A stretch of DNA of 64,000 bases, from contig NZ_FWFS01000008.1 in NCBI RefSeq assembly GCF_900172375.1, positions 1 through 64,000 on the forward strand, in the 5' to 3' direction. Positions 53,033 to 63,313 of this stretch are shown piece after piece. The first letter of the stretch is position 1. Each line of letters starts with the position of its first letter. Both the position numbers and the translations under genes were made by a program. The notes beneath the pieces were generated by a model that had not been told where the DNA came from, did no database searches, and saw nothing but the letters and a program-made list of their open reading frames with translations. Origin of the DNA: Aquimixticola soesokkakensis. GTDB taxonomy: Bacteria > Pseudomonadota > Alphaproteobacteria > Rhodobacterales > Rhodobacteraceae.

Positions 53033-54049
53033 ATGAACAAATCCGTATTCCTTGGCGCTCTGACAGTTGCTGCTCTTTCCGCGGGTGCTGCTGCAGCGGC
53101 GACGCTGGATGACGTGAAAGCTGCCGGTGTGCTCAAGTGTGGCGTGAACCCCGGGACCCCCGGTTTCGCAGCTCCCGATGCCAATGGTGTCTATCAAGGT
53201 TTTGACGTCGACATTTGCCGCGCTGTTGCCGCTGCTGTGTTTGGCGATGCGACCAAGGTTGAATATGTCCCGCTCGACAGCTCGCAGCGCTTCACCTCGC
53301 TGTCGACCGGCGAGATCGACCTGCTCGCGCGTAACACCACCTGGACTTTCGTGCGCGACGTTGACCTCAAGAACGAGTTCGTCGGCGTGAACTACTACGA
53401 TGGCCAAGGTTTCATCGTGCCCAAGGCGCTTGGCGTGTCCTCGGCCAAAGAGCTTGACGGTGCGACTGTCTGTATCGAAACCGGCACCACCACCGAGTTG
53501 AACCTCGCGGATTATTTCCGTGCGAACTCGATGTCCTATCAGGCGGTTCCCGTTGCCACTTTCGAGGAAGCGCAGTCGCAATTCCTCGCCGGTGCCTGTG
53601 ACGTTTACACCACCGACGCTTCGGCGCTTGCGGCAGCCCGTTCGGCTTTTGCAACGCCCTCCGACTATGTCGTTCTGCCCGAAATCATCTCCAAAGAGCC
53701 GCTTGGCCCGCTTGTGCGCCAGGATGACGGTGCTTGGGGCGATGTGGCCCGCTGGACCCTCAACGCGATGATCGCGGCTGAAGAACTCGGCATCACCTCC
53801 GCAAACGTCGGCGAAATGGCGGCTGGCACCGACAACCCCGAGATCAACCGCATGCTCGGTGTTGAAGGCGGTCTGGGTGACATGATCGGCTTGCCCAATG
53901 ACTGGGTTGTGCAGATCCTGACCCAAGTCGGCAACTACGGCGAATCGTTCGAGCGCAACGTGGGTGAAGATACACCCATCGGCCTGTCGCGCGGCCTGAA
54001 CGCACAGTGGAAAGATGGCGGCCTGCTCTACGCACCGCCCTTCCGCTAA
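53033..54049 (+). CDS. aapJ: General L-amino acid ABC transporter, binding protein
   Basis: A 338-residue periplasmic protein with a signal peptide (AAAAA-TLDD near residue 23). It is a family 3 SBP of the AapJ/BztA type: GVLKCGVNPGTPGF, GFDVDICRAVAAAVFGD, and ETGTTTELNLADYF. Aap systems in rhizobia and Rhodobacter take a broad range of L-amino acids. A strong hairpin follows. Confidence 0.96.
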   Translation: MNKSVFLGALTVAALSAGAAAAATLDDVKAAGVLKCGVNPGTPGFAAPDANGVYQGFDVDICRAVAAAVFGDATKVEYVPLDSSQRFTSLSTGEIDLLARNTTWTFVRDVDLKNEFVGVNYYDGQGFIVPKALGVSSAKELDGATVCIETGTTTELNLADYFRANSMSYQAVPVATFEEAQSQFLAGACDVYTTDASALAAARSAFATPSDYVVLPEIISKEPLGPLVRQDDGAWGDVARWTLNAMIAAEELGITSANVGEMAAGTDNPEINRMLGVEGGLGDMIGLPNDWVVQILTQVGNYGESFERNVGEDTPIGLSRGLNAQWKDGGLLYAPPFR

Positions 54050-54062
54050 GTCCAGTTAAGAA

Positions 54063-54088
54063 GGGCGCGGCCCCGGTCGCGCCCTTTT
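54063..54088 (+). terminator. Terminator-like hairpin after aapJ
   Basis: GGGCGCG / CGCGCCC with an eight-base loop and TTTT. Since aapQMP lie downstream on the same strand, partial termination would yield an excess of binding protein. Confidence 0.75.
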
Positions 54089-54193
54089 GCTTTCTGCGAC
54101 CCAATTTTTCGACACCGTGAACCCCCGAACAACATGTGGCACGTGCCCCGTGACCGGTCGGATCGTATCGGGGGAACGACTAAGGGGACATTT

Positions 54194-55414
54194 ATGACTG
54201 CTGCAACCGATCCGGACGACAGCTCCGGTTTCAAGCTGAGCCAGCTCATTTACGACACGCGCTACCGGGCGATCACCATTCAGGTGCTCACTGTGCTGGC
54301 CGTCGGATGGATGGCTTGGGAATTGATCGGCAACCTGATGAGCAACCTCGCCGCCCGTGGCAAGGACGTAAGCTTCGGGTTTCTACTCAATCCGGCCAAT
54401 TACGACATCACCGAATCTCTCATCCCGTTTTCCTCGACAGATACCAACCTGCGCGCGACCTTTGTCGGTCTGCTGAATACGCTGTTGGTGGCCTTTCTGG
54501 GTTGTATTCTGGCGCTGATCATCGGGATCACAGCAGGCGTCTTGCGCCTGTCCAATAACTGGATCGTCGCGAAACTGATGACGGTCTACGTCGAAGCCTT
54601 TCGCAACATCCCGATCCTTTTGTGGATCATCGCAGTCTTTGCGCTGCTGACCGAAGCGACCCCTGCGCCCTCGGCCTTTCGCGGCGACGATCCGACGTCG
54701 ACGATGAAACTTTGGGACACGGTGGCGATTACGAACCGCGGCACCTATATTCCGCGTCCGATTTTCGAACCCGGCATGGGGCTGGTCGCAATTGCCTTTG
54801 TGCTTTCGATCATCGGCGCGATTTTCTTTGTGCGCTGGTCGAAAAAACGTTTTCTTGAGACGGGCAAGACCCTGCCCAACTTCTGGATCGCGCTGGCAAT
54901 TGTGTTCGGTGTCACGGCGCTGGTGTTTTTGGTGATGGGCATGCCCGTCAGCTGGAGCCTGCCCGCGCTGACCGGATTCAACTTTCAGGGCGGTTTGCAG
55001 ATCAACAACCCCTTCCTGGCGCTCTGGTTCGCCCTGTCGCTGTTTACCGGTGCCTTCATTGCGGAAATTGTGCGTGGCGGGATTTTGTCGGTCTCAAAAG
55101 GACAGACCGAAGCGGCCTTTGCCCTTGGCATGCGCCCGTCCAAGACCATGAACCTTGTGATTCTGCCGCAGGCCCTGCGCGTGATCATTCCCCCGATCAT
55201 TTCGCAGTTCCTCAACCTGACCAAGAACTCCTCTCTGGCGCTGGCCATCGGCTATGTCGATTTGCGCGGCACCATCGGGGGCACCACGATGAACGTGACG
55301 GGGCGCGAATTGGAATGCGTGATCCTGATGATGGCGATTTACCTCGTCATTTCGTTGATCATTTCCAGCGCGATGAACCTCTACAACGCGTCCGTGAAGC
55401 TGAAGGAGCGCTGA
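54194..55414 (+). CDS. aapQ: General L-amino acid ABC transporter permease AapQ
   Basis: A 406-residue permease with the large insertion typical of AapQ/BztB. The core has VEAFRNIPILLWIIAVF and the C-terminal EAA region GQTEAAFALGMRPSKTMNLVILPQALR (read in parts). Start 54194 follows AAGGGGAC. The aapM start is one base past its stop. Confidence 0.94.
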   Translation: MTAATDPDDSSGFKLSQLIYDTRYRAITIQVLTVLAVGWMAWELIGNLMSNLAARGKDVSFGFLLNPANYDITESLIPFSSTDTNLRATFVGLLNTLLVAFLGCILALIIGITAGVLRLSNNWIVAKLMTVYVEAFRNIPILLWIIAVFALLTEATPAPSAFRGDDPTSTMKLWDTVAITNRGTYIPRPIFEPGMGLVAIAFVLSIIGAIFFVRWSKKRFLETGKTLPNFWIALAIVFGVTALVFLVMGMPVSWSLPALTGFNFQGGLQINNPFLALWFALSLFTGAFIAEIVRGGILSVSKGQTEAAFALGMRPSKTMNLVILPQALRVIIPPIISQFLNLTKNSSLALAIGYVDLRGTIGGTTMNVTGRELECVILMMAIYLVISLIISSAMNLYNASVKLKER

Positions 55415-55415
55415 T

Positions 55416-56717
55416 ATGAGCAACCTTGACGCAGAAACCGTCCAATTCGTCCGTGAAACCATGATACCGCCCTCCGCGCCTCCGGGCCGTGAAACGGGCG
55501 CCGTAAAATGGATGCGCGAAAACCTGTTTTCCAGTTGGTTCAACGTGATCATGACGCTGCTGGCGATCTGGTTCATCTGGCATTTCTTCGTGCCGATGAT
55601 TCCGTGGTTCGTGAACGGCGTCTGGAACGCTGACAGCCTGCGCGAGTGCCGCGAGATTCTCGATGGCCGCACGGGGGGCTGTTTCGCGGTGCTGAGCGAA
55701 CGCTGGAAACAGCTTTTGTTCGGTTTCTACCCGCAGACCGAATACTGGCGTCCGATCCTGATGTTCATCTGGCTGGCCGTGGCGGCTGCGCCGATCATGT
55801 TCGACAACCTGCCGCGCAAATTGCTGATCGCGACGGCGATCTATCCTTTCGCGATGGTCTGGCTGATCTGGGGCGGCTCGATCTGGGGCGTTCTGTCGGT
55901 CGCTGCGGGCTTTGGCCTTGGCTACGTTGCGTTCAAATTTGCAGATCGCAAACTTGAGGGCCTGATCCCGCTTCTTGTCGGCCTTGCCGTTGCGGTGGTC
56001 TGGTGGCTTTTCTTGCGCGGCCCTGTGGCGGGCGGTTTGCAAAGCATCCTGCCCTTTGGATTGCCCTCCGTTGGCTCGCGCGAACTGGGCGGCTTTTTGA
56101 TCTGCCTGATCATCGGGGTCTCGGGCATCGCGCTATCGCTGCCCATCGGCATCATTCTGGCGCTGGGGCGGATTTCGAACCTGCCGTTGGTGAAAATGAT
56201 CTGTGTGGGCTTTATCGAGTTCATTCGCGGCGTGCCGCTGATCACCTTGCTCTTCGTGGCCTCCTTGCTGTTGAACTACTTCCTGCCGCCCAAGGTCACA
56301 TTCGACCTCGTGTTGCGGGTGATCGTGATGGTCACGCTGTTCTCCTCTGCCTATCTGGCCGAGGTGATCCGTGGCGGTCTGGCCGCATTGCCCAAGGGGC
56401 AATATGAGGCAGCGGACGCTTTGGGTCTGTCCTACTGGCAGGCGCAGCGGCTGATCATCATGCCACAAGCGCTGAAGATCTCGATCCCGGGCATTGTGAA
56501 CAGCTTCATCGGTCTGTTCATGGATACCTCGCTCGTCATGTTCATCGGTATTTTCGACATGTTGGGTCTGGCGAAGGCGATCCGCGCCAACACCGCCTGG
56601 ATCGGTATCTACTGGGAACTTTACATCTTTATCGGCCTCGTGTTCTGGGTCTGCTGTTTTGGCATGTCTCAATATTCGCAATGGCTGGAGCGCAAGCTCC
56701 GCACCGACCACCATTAA
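55416..56717 (+). CDS. aapM: General L-amino acid ABC transporter permease AapM
   Basis: A 433-residue permease, partner of AapQ, with a long N-terminal part and a HisM-like C-terminal half: FIEFIRGVPLITLLFVAS and KGQYEAADALGLSYWQAQRLIIMPQAL (in parts). About eight to nine spans. Confidence 0.94.
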   Translation: MSNLDAETVQFVRETMIPPSAPPGRETGAVKWMRENLFSSWFNVIMTLLAIWFIWHFFVPMIPWFVNGVWNADSLRECREILDGRTGGCFAVLSERWKQLLFGFYPQTEYWRPILMFIWLAVAAAPIMFDNLPRKLLIATAIYPFAMVWLIWGGSIWGVLSVAAGFGLGYVAFKFADRKLEGLIPLLVGLAVAVVWWLFLRGPVAGGLQSILPFGLPSVGSRELGGFLICLIIGVSGIALSLPIGIILALGRISNLPLVKMICVGFIEFIRGVPLITLLFVASLLLNYFLPPKVTFDLVLRVIVMVTLFSSAYLAEVIRGGLAALPKGQYEAADALGLSYWQAQRLIIMPQALKISIPGIVNSFIGLFMDTSLVMFIGIFDMLGLAKAIRANTAWIGIYWELYIFIGLVFWVCCFGMSQYSQWLERKLRTDHH

Positions 56718-56732
56718 TCAGGAGACACGCAT

Positions 56733-57518
56733 ATGACCGTCGTCACCGAAGCAAAACCGACCTCCGCCAAATCCGCCTCCGACGAAATCGCGGTGGAAAT
56801 CATCAACATGAACAAGTGGTACGGCACCTTTCACGTGCTGCGCGACATCGACCTGACCGTGCGTCGCGGCGAGCGGATCGTGATCGCCGGTCCCTCGGGG
56901 TCGGGCAAATCCACCATGATCCGCTGCATCAACCGGCTGGAAGAACACCAGTCGGGCAAGATCATCGTCGATGGCACCGAATTGACCTCCGATCTCAAGA
57001 ACATCGACAAGATCCGCTCGGAAGTGGGCATGTGTTTCCAGCACTTCAACCTGTTCCCGCATCTCACCATTCTGGAAAACTGCACGCTTGCGCCGATGCA
57101 TGTGCGCGGCATCCCCAAGAAGGAAGCCGAAGCCACGGCGATGCATTTCCTTGAAAAGGTGAAAATTCCCGATCAGGCACTGAAATATCCGGGCATGTTG
57201 TCTGGTGGCCAGCAGCAACGTGTGGCCATCGCGCGCTCGCTGTGCATGCGGCCCCGTATCATGCTGTTTGACGAGCCGACCTCTGCGCTTGATCCCGAGA
57301 TGATCAAAGAGGTGCTGGATACGATGGTGGAACTGGCCGAAGAGGGCATGACCATGCTCTGCGTGACCCACGAGATGGGCTTTGCCCGTCAGGTCGCCGA
57401 CCGCGTGATTTTCATGGATCAGGGCCAGATCGTCGAGCAAAACGAACCCGAAGAGTTCTTTAACAACCCCAGGTCCGAGCGCACGAAATTGTTCCTGAGC
57501 CAGATTTTGGGCCACTGA
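56733..57518 (+). CDS. aapP: General L-amino acid ABC transporter ATPase AapP
   Basis: A 261-residue ATPase. Walker [19 protein letters not shown] (Q-loop), signature [15 protein letters not shown], Walker [15 protein letters not shown]-loop [10 protein letters not shown] short N-terminal extension precedes the core. Last gene of the operon; CAGGAG before the ATG. Confidence 0.96.
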   Translation: MTVVTEAKPTSAKSASDEIAVEIINMNKWYGTFHVLRDIDLTVRRGERIVIAGPSGSGKSTMIRCINRLEEHQSGKIIVDGTELTSDLKNIDKIRSEVGMCFQHFNLFPHLTILENCTLAPMHVRGIPKKEAEATAMHFLEKVKIPDQALKYPGMLSGGQQQRVAIARSLCMRPRIMLFDEPTSALDPEMIKEVLDTMVELAEEGMTMLCVTHEMGFARQVADRVIFMDQGQIVEQNEPEEFFNNPRSERTKLFLSQILGH

Positions 57519-57540
57519 CCCCAAGCGGGAAAAGACAAAG

Positions 57541-57568
57541 AAAAGGACGCCTCACGGGGCGTCCTTTT
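57541..57568. terminator. Bidirectional terminator between aapP and sixA
   Basis: An 11-bp stem AAAAGGACGCC / GGCGTCCTTTT with a six-base loop, between converging genes; A and T runs make it usable from both sides. Confidence 0.92.
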
Positions 57569-57571
57569 GCG

Positions 57572-58066
57572 TTACAGAAGGTCTTGGGGACAGACGAAAT
57601 CCCGCAGCTTATTGACGCCAAAGCGGACATCGCTCCACCTGTCAGCGGCGATGTCAAACACAGCCGTCGCCGTGGTCGGGTAGCGCCGGAAATCGGTGTC
57701 GTCGCGCGGATGATTGGCAAAGCGCGCGGCAAATTCGGCAATTCCGGGGTTATGGGCGAGCAACAGCACGCTTGTGCCATTGGCGGCGCGCAGCTCCTCC
57801 AGGATTGCCTCGGCACTGGCGCGATACAGCCGCTCGGTAAAGCGTGCGCGCGGGCAGGTCAGGCCAAGACCCTCCCAGGTTTCGCGGGTGCGTTTGGACG
57901 ACGAGGACAGCACTTGATCGGGCAGGTAGCCATGGCGCACAAGCCAGGCCCCGATCACGGTGCTTGAGGCGCGCCCGCGCCCATTCAGCGGGCGGTCGAA
58001 ATCTTCGGTCAGCGGATCATCCCACGCGGACTTGGCGTGGCGCATGAGGATCAAACGCAGCGCCAC
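57572..58066 (-). CDS. SixA-like phosphohistidine phosphatase
   Basis: A 164-residue histidine phosphatase with the RHA motif LMRHAKSAW (R9, H10), SSSSKRTRETW near 54, and LLAHNPG near 101. SixA dephosphorylates HPt or NPr domains. It lies three bases after argB in the same direction. Confidence 0.9.
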   Translation of the reverse strand: MALRLILMRHAKSAWDDPLTEDFDRPLNGRGRASSTVIGAWLVRHGYLPDQVLSSSSKRTRETWEGLGLTCPRARFTERLYRASAEAILEELRAANGTSVLLLAHNPGIAEFAARFANHPRDDTDFRRYPTTATAVFDIAADRWSDVRFGVNKLRDFVCPQDLL

Positions 58067-58069
58067 AGG

Positions 58070-58960
58070 TTAGTCCTCGCGGGGGGTAACGCGCGGCGCG
58101 CTGTCGCGGATCAACGAGCCTGCGCCGTGTTCTGTGTAGAGTTCCAGCAGGCAGGCATTGGGCGCGCGCCCGTCCAGAATGACCACGGCCCGCACGCCAC
58201 CGGCGATCGCATCCAGCGCCGTTTCCGTCTTGGGAATCATGCCGCCGGCGATGATCCCATCCTCGGTGAGCTTGCGGATTTGCGCAGACGACAGCGAGGT
58301 CAGAACTTCGCCCTCGGCGCCTTTCACCCCCGCCACATCGGTGAGCAACAGCAGGCGGTCCGCCTTAAGCGAGGCCGCAATCGCCCCCGCAGCCGTGTCA
58401 CCGTTGACGTTAAAGGTTTCGCCATCGCGCCCCGCGCCGACAGGCGCAATGACGGGTATCAGGTTCTCGTCACCCAGTTCATGCACGATACCGGGGTTCA
58501 TTTCGACAGGGGTGCCGACGAACCCCAGGTTGGGATCGGTCTGCTCGCAGATCATGAGGTTTGCGTCCTTGCCGGAAATACCGACCGCGCGCCCGCCTTG
58601 GCCGTTGATCGCCTGCACGATGCGCTTGTTCACAAGGCCCGACAACACCATTTCCACCACTTCGACCGTCGCCTTATCGGTGACGCGCTTGCCGTTGACG
58701 AAGTCGGATTTGATGTCGAGACGTTTCAGCAGATCGTTGATCATCGGGCCGCCGCCGTGAACGACCACGGGCTTGACGCCGACTTGCTGCATAAGCACGA
58801 CATCGCGCGCGAAGCTTTCCATGGCTTCATCCGAGCCCATGGCGTGTCCGCCCAGCTTGATCACCACCGTCGCGCCCTCGTATCGCTGCAAGTAGGGCAG
58901 GGCTTGGCTGAGGGTGCGGGCGGTAGCGATCCAGTCTCTGTTCATGTCTTGCTTCTTCAT
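58070..58960 (-). CDS. argB: N-acetylglutamate kinase
   Basis: A 296-residue enzyme, second step of arginine synthesis. It has [11 protein letters not shown] near 32-42, [10 protein letters not shown] near 64-73, and [12 protein letters not shown] near 187. The start at 58960 ([10 protein letters not shown]) is favoured by length; ATG 58945 or GTG 59002 are options. Confidence 0.96.
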   Translation of the reverse strand: MKKQDMNRDWIATARTLSQALPYLQRYEGATVVIKLGGHAMGSDEAMESFARDVVLMQQVGVKPVVVHGGGPMINDLLKRLDIKSDFVNGKRVTDKATVEVVEMVLSGLVNKRIVQAINGQGGRAVGISGKDANLMICEQTDPNLGFVGTPVEMNPGIVHELGDENLIPVIAPVGAGRDGETFNVNGDTAAGAIAASLKADRLLLLTDVAGVKGAEGEVLTSLSSAQIRKLTEDGIIAGGMIPKTETALDAIAGGVRAVVILDGRAPNACLLELYTEHGAGSLIRDSAPRVTPRED

Positions 58961-59051
58961 GTCGGCGATATCCAGCGGGCGAATTTCCCCTGCAAGTATC
59001 ACCGCTGACGCTGAAGGCGCAAGCGAAACGGCGTGCCGCGTCAGGAAGGGG

Positions 59052-59699
59052 CTAGACGAGAGTCGCGATCACGGCGCGCAACACGTCGATTCCCAGACCC
59101 TTTTCAGAAGAGGTCAGGATCATTTCGGGGTAGGCGGCGGGATGTTTGGCAATGGCGCCGCGCACCTGCGTGAGGATGGCCTCGCGTTCGGATTCCTTGA
59201 CCTTATCGGCCTTGGTCATCACGACTTGAAAGGTCACCGCAGAGCGGTCGAGCAGGGACATGATTTCTTCGTCTACCGCTTTGACGCCGTGACGCGTGTC
59301 GATCAACACGAAAGCGCGGCGCAAAGAGGCGCGCCCCGACAGGTAGGCTTTGAGCAGGCGCTGCCATTTTTCCACGGTTTTCACCGGCGCATTGGCATAG
59401 CCGTAGCCCGGAAGATCGACGAGGTAGTGACTTTCGCCGCAGGTGAAAAAGTTGATTTCCTGCGTACGACCCGGCGTGTTTGACGCCCGCGCCAAGGCCT
59501 TTCGGCCTGTCAGCGCGTTGATCAACGTCGATTTTCCGACATTCGAGCGCCCTGCAAAACAGACTTCCAGACGGTCATCCGGTGGCATGCCATCCATCGC
59601 GACCACGCCTTTGACGAAGTCGGTTTCACCGGCAAACAACAGACGACCGGTCTCGATGTCTTGGGGTTCGGGCTGTGCGATGGGAAAGCTGAGTTGCAT
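59052..59699 (-). CDS. engB: Ribosome-biogenesis GTPase EngB/YihA
   Basis: A 215-residue GTPase of the TrmE-Era-like group. G1 GRSNVGKS (50-57), G2 around TPGRTQ, G3 DLPGYG (95-100), G4 TKAD (152-155). It helps assemble the 50S subunit. The start at 59699 lies 20 bp past the yidC stop; the frame stays open upstream inside yidC but that part is not the gene. Confidence 0.96.
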   Translation of the reverse strand: MQLSFPIAQPEPQDIETGRLLFAGETDFVKGVVAMDGMPPDDRLEVCFAGRSNVGKSTLINALTGRKALARASNTPGRTQEINFFTCGESHYLVDLPGYGYANAPVKTVEKWQRLLKAYLSGRASLRRAFVLIDTRHGVKAVDEEIMSLLDRSAVTFQVVMTKADKVKESEREAILTQVRGAIAKHPAAYPEMILTSSEKGLGIDVLRAVIATLV

Positions 59700-59719
59700 G
59701 GCAGATGCGAGCGGGGCGA

Positions 59720-61519
59720 TTATTTCGCCGCCGCTTCCTTTTTCTTGAGACGCAGGGTGCGCAGGATGTTGCCCAGAACGTCCGGTTTGTGGCCGTGGCT
59801 GCGCATGATCAGGTACTGCTGCGTGAAGGTGATGGTGTTGTTGGTGATCCAGTAAAGAACCAGACCCGAGGCAAAGCTGCCGAGCATGAACATAAAGACC
59901 CAAGGCATCCACATGAAAATCATCTGTTGCGCGGGATCGGCAGGGGCGGGGTTGAGGCGCTGTTGCAGCCACATCGACAGACCCAAGAGGATGGGCAAGA
60001 TGCCGATGGAGATGATTGCCAGCATGGACTCCGGGCCGGGCGCTGCGAAGGGCAGCAGGCCAAAGAGGTTCAGGATCGAGGTCGGATCGGGTGCCGACAG
60101 GTCGCGAATCCAACCAAGCCACGGCGCTTGGCGCAGCTCGATGGTGACGAAAATCACCTTGTAGAGCGAGAAGAACACGGGGATCTGCAGGATCAGCGGC
60201 AAACAGCCCGATGCGGGGTTCACCTTGTTCTTGCGATAGAGCTCCATCATGCCCTGTTGCATCTTTTGCTTGTCGTCGCCTGCGGCTTCTTTCAGCTTTT
60301 CCATTTCCGGCTGAAGCTCTTTCATCCGTGCCATGGAGACGTAGGATTTATAAGCCAGCGGGAACATGATGCCTTTGATGATCAGCGTCAGCACGATGAT
60401 CGACCAGCCCATGTTGCCAATCAGCGCGTTCAGCGCGTGGAGCAGGCGGAAAATCGGTTTGGTAAAGAAGAAGAACATGCCCCAGTCGATGGAATCCACG
60501 AAGCGCGAGATGCCGACATCGTTCTGGTAATGCTTGATCGCTTCCCATTCTTTCGCACCGGCGAAGAGCATGGTCGTGACGCCGGCAGTTTCGCCCGCAG
60601 CCACGTCCATCGTCGGCAAAATCGTTTGAGCGGTATAGAGGTCAGCCGCAGGGGCGAAGGTCGCGATGGATTTGAACGCCTGGCCCGGCATCGGGATCAG
60701 GGTCGTCATCCAGTTCTTGTCGGTAAAGCCCGTCCAACCGTTTTGCGTGACAGCATATTCTTCCGTATAGACGCCGTTGGCCTCCGGAAAGTTGTCCATT
60801 TTCTTATATTTGACTTCTTCAAGCTCTTCGTCATCGAGACGCACAAGACCCTCGTGCAAGACGGCGTAGCTTTTGGTGTCGGGCAGGCCGTGGCGGGCGA
60901 TAATGCCGTAGGGCGCAAGGCGGACAGCCGCGCCGGTGTTGTTTTCGACCGATTGGCTGACGGTAAGAAGATATTCGTCGTCAATCGAGAATTCGCGGTG
61001 GAACACAAGGCCGTTGCCATTGTCCCAAACCAGGCCGACCGGGGTGTCTGTGCTGAGCGTCTCGCCGCTTTCAACGGACCAGATGGTGTTGCTGTTGGGG
61101 ACGTCCGCGGCCTGCAAATCGCCGCCAGGGGTCCAGCCATAGACCGTGTAATAGGCATTTGCGCTGCCAACGGGGGACAAGAGGGTCACCAATTCGTCGC
61201 TATCAAGCGAGACGGTGTAATCCTTGAGGGACACATCATCGACGCGGCCACCTTGCAGGGAAATCGACCCGATCAACCGTGCGGAATCGATCTCCACGCG
61301 ACCGGCGTCTGCGGCGGCTGTCGTCGGGGTTTCGGGCGCTGTGGTGCTTGTGGTTGCGTCCGACGCGCTGGGTGTGGGCAGATCACCCGCCTGCGTCGTG
61401 ACTTCGCTGGGAGCTGTGATCGCGGGTTGCTCGGCTGGTGGAAAGAAATAGGTCCACGCCAATAGCACGATGCCGCTGAGCACCACGGCCAAAATCAGAT
61501 TTTTGTTTTGGTTGTCCAT
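59720..61519 (-). CDS. yidC: Membrane protein insertase YidC
   Basis: A 599-residue insertase. N-terminal anchor NKNLILAVVLSGIVLLAW, a long periplasmic beta domain (~80-340), then the five-span insertase core with GNMGWSIIVLTLIIKGIMFPL (in parts), the hydrophilic-groove region and NPASGCLPLILQIPVF. It inserts membrane proteins alone or with SecYEG. The usual rpmH-rnpA neighbours are not directly upstream here. Confidence 0.97.
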   Translation of the reverse strand: MDNQNKNLILAVVLSGIVLLAWTYFFPPAEQPAITAPSEVTTQAGDLPTPSASDATTSTTAPETPTTAAADAGRVEIDSARLIGSISLQGGRVDDVSLKDYTVSLDSDELVTLLSPVGSANAYYTVYGWTPGGDLQAADVPNSNTIWSVESGETLSTDTPVGLVWDNGNGLVFHREFSIDDEYLLTVSQSVENNTGAAVRLAPYGIIARHGLPDTKSYAVLHEGLVRLDDEELEEVKYKKMDNFPEANGVYTEEYAVTQNGWTGFTDKNWMTTLIPMPGQAFKSIATFAPAADLYTAQTILPTMDVAAGETAGVTTMLFAGAKEWEAIKHYQNDVGISRFVDSIDWGMFFFFTKPIFRLLHALNALIGNMGWSIIVLTLIIKGIMFPLAYKSYVSMARMKELQPEMEKLKEAAGDDKQKMQQGMMELYRKNKVNPASGCLPLILQIPVFFSLYKVIFVTIELRQAPWLGWIRDLSAPDPTSILNLFGLLPFAAPGPESMLAIISIGILPILLGLSMWLQQRLNPAPADPAQQMIFMWMPWVFMFMLGSFASGLVLYWITNNTITFTQQYLIMRSHGHKPDVLGNILRTLRLKKKEAAAK

Positions 61520-61662
61520 TTCACCGCCCGAAGTCGCATTCTGTTGTGGGCAGGTTCAATCGCCCAAAGCCGCAAAGGTCAAGCATATTCGCCTTTTTCA
61601 CTTGGGAAATGACGAAACGTGAGCGACGGCGGGCGTGATCTTTTGTGCCGGTTTGTGCGGCA

Positions 61663-61699
61663 GCTGGGCCAAAGGGGCGCGACCCCGAATTGGCCCAGC
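61663..61699 (-). terminator. Large hairpin between the EAL gene and yidC
   Basis: A 10-bp stem GCTGGGCCAA / TTGGCCCAGC with an inner GGGG/CCCC stem. It follows the EAL gene on the minus strand; no U run. Probably a terminator or attenuator, and yidC would have its promoter in 61520-61660. Confidence 0.6.
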
Positions 61700-61710
61700 G
61701 TGATTCTGCG

Positions 61711-63246
61711 CTATCCGGTCTTGCGCTGCAACCGGGGGGCTTTGGCAAGTTTTTCGTGATGGTTTTGCATCCATTCCAACGTATCGGCAAAGCAGATGGC
61801 GCGCGATACCGAGAAGCCTTGCACATGGCGGCAGCCAAGTTGCGACAGCATCGAATGTTCTCCGACTGTTTCAACACCCTCGGCCAAAGTATCTAGGTCA
61901 ATACGTTCGGCCATGGTCAAGATGGCCGCCAGCATATCCTGCTGTCCGCGATCGACATCGCATTTGGTGACATAGGAGCGGTCGATCTTGATCCGCTTGA
62001 CTGCAAAGCGGCGGATATTGGCGATCGAGGCATGACCGGTGCCGAAATCGTCCAGGTCGATCCCGCAGCCGAGTTCGGACAATTGGCAAATATTGCGCGT
62101 GATCGTGTCCTCGCCGGAATTTGCGACGACATTTTCCAGAACCTCGATGGTGAGGCGTTTGGGGTCGATTTCAAAGCGATCCAGTTCCCAGCGGATTTTG
62201 GTGACCAATTTGGGGTTGGCCAATTCCTCGTTCGAGAAGTTCACCGAGACGGTGGGCACATCAAGGCCCGCCTTATCCCAGGTCTGAATGGCGCAGAGCG
62301 AATGATAGAGCATCACCTCGCCCAGACGTTCCATCAACCCCGCCTCCGAGATCGCCCCCAAAAAGTCACCCGGCATCAAAAGGCCCTTTTCGGGATGTTC
62401 CCAGCGCGCGAGCGCTTCAAAGCCGGAAATCTTGCCGGTATCTGTGGATAGTTGCGGCTGGAACCACGGGCGAATTTCGCCGTTTTCCAGCGCATCTCCG
62501 ACGATCATCGCCAGTTCCGAAGTCTCGGTATCGCGGGCTTTGGAACCATTGGTAAAGCTGCGGATGGCGCCGGCGCCATTGGCCTGCGCGTCCAGAAGGG
62601 CCCGTTCTGCGGCGTCCAGAAATGCAGCGCCCGAGCGGGCAGGGGCACGCGAGGGCAGGCAGAACCCGACACTGGCACTGACATAGATTTTGGTCGCATC
62701 AATCGAATAGGGTTCGGCGATGGCGGCCTGAATACGCGAGGAAATCTGGATCAGCGTTTCGAGGTCGGCCGTGCGCAGCGGTGCCAGCGCGATGGCAAAA
62801 CACGGCCCGTCCAGACGCGCCACAAGGTCGTGATCGCGCATGGCATCCTCAAGGCGGCGCGCAGCGGCGGCGATGATTTTCTCACCCGCCTGAGGACCGT
62901 GCATGTCGCAGATGTGTTTGAAGCCGTCCAATTCGATCACAAGGCAGGCGGTCACGCGGCCGGTTTTCGCCTCGGCCTCGATGATTTGTTCAAGCATCTG
63001 AACGGCCGCGCCGCGCAGCGGCAAATTCGTCAGCCCGTCGCGGGCGCGTTCCGCTGTGACGGGGGTCTTCTCGAAGGTGCGCAGCCCCGTGACCACCGCC
63101 GGAATGGTGGCAACGGCCACGATCAATCCGGTCTCCCCGCCCAGCCAATAGGCCAAAAGCGTTAGAATCGGGAGCAGCGACACAAGGTTTGACCCTTTCG
63201 TGAGAGATCTCATCACGGTTGTGAGGGTCGTCGCGTCCTGAGTCAT
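61711..63246 (-). CDS. Cyclic-di-GMP phosphodiesterase with degenerate GGDEF and intact EAL
   Basis: A 511-residue protein. Two hydrophobic segments at the N-terminus (~20-55), a GGDEF-like domain (~65-230) whose signature RLGGDEF has become RLDGPCF (146-150 replacing GGDEF), and an EAL domain (~245-500) with E277 (FEALARW), NFSN, EVLEN, DDFGTG (399-404), KIDRSYV and AEGVET. The active EAL residues look complete, so it should hydrolyse c-di-GMP, while the GGDEF part may only sense GTP. Confidence 0.93.
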   Translation of the reverse strand: MTQDATTLTTVMRSLTKGSNLVSLLPILTLLAYWLGGETGLIVAVATIPAVVTGLRTFEKTPVTAERARDGLTNLPLRGAAVQMLEQIIEAEAKTGRVTACLVIELDGFKHICDMHGPQAGEKIIAAAARRLEDAMRDHDLVARLDGPCFAIALAPLRTADLETLIQISSRIQAAIAEPYSIDATKIYVSASVGFCLPSRAPARSGAAFLDAAERALLDAQANGAGAIRSFTNGSKARDTETSELAMIVGDALENGEIRPWFQPQLSTDTGKISGFEALARWEHPEKGLLMPGDFLGAISEAGLMERLGEVMLYHSLCAIQTWDKAGLDVPTVSVNFSNEELANPKLVTKIRWELDRFEIDPKRLTIEVLENVVANSGEDTITRNICQLSELGCGIDLDDFGTGHASIANIRRFAVKRIKIDRSYVTKCDVDRGQQDMLAAILTMAERIDLDTLAEGVETVGEHSMLSQLGCRHVQGFSVSRAICFADTLEWMQNHHEKLAKAPRLQRKTG

Positions 63247-63313
63247 CCCGAAAAATCCTTCGCAGTTCCAAACCGGTCTGCGTTGACTTTAGGGGGAGAA
63301 ATCTACCGAGTTA

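Noticed and set aside
59705-61465. A 586-codon plus-strand frame
   Set aside because: Antisense to yidC, which is unmistakable; composition is that of a shadow.
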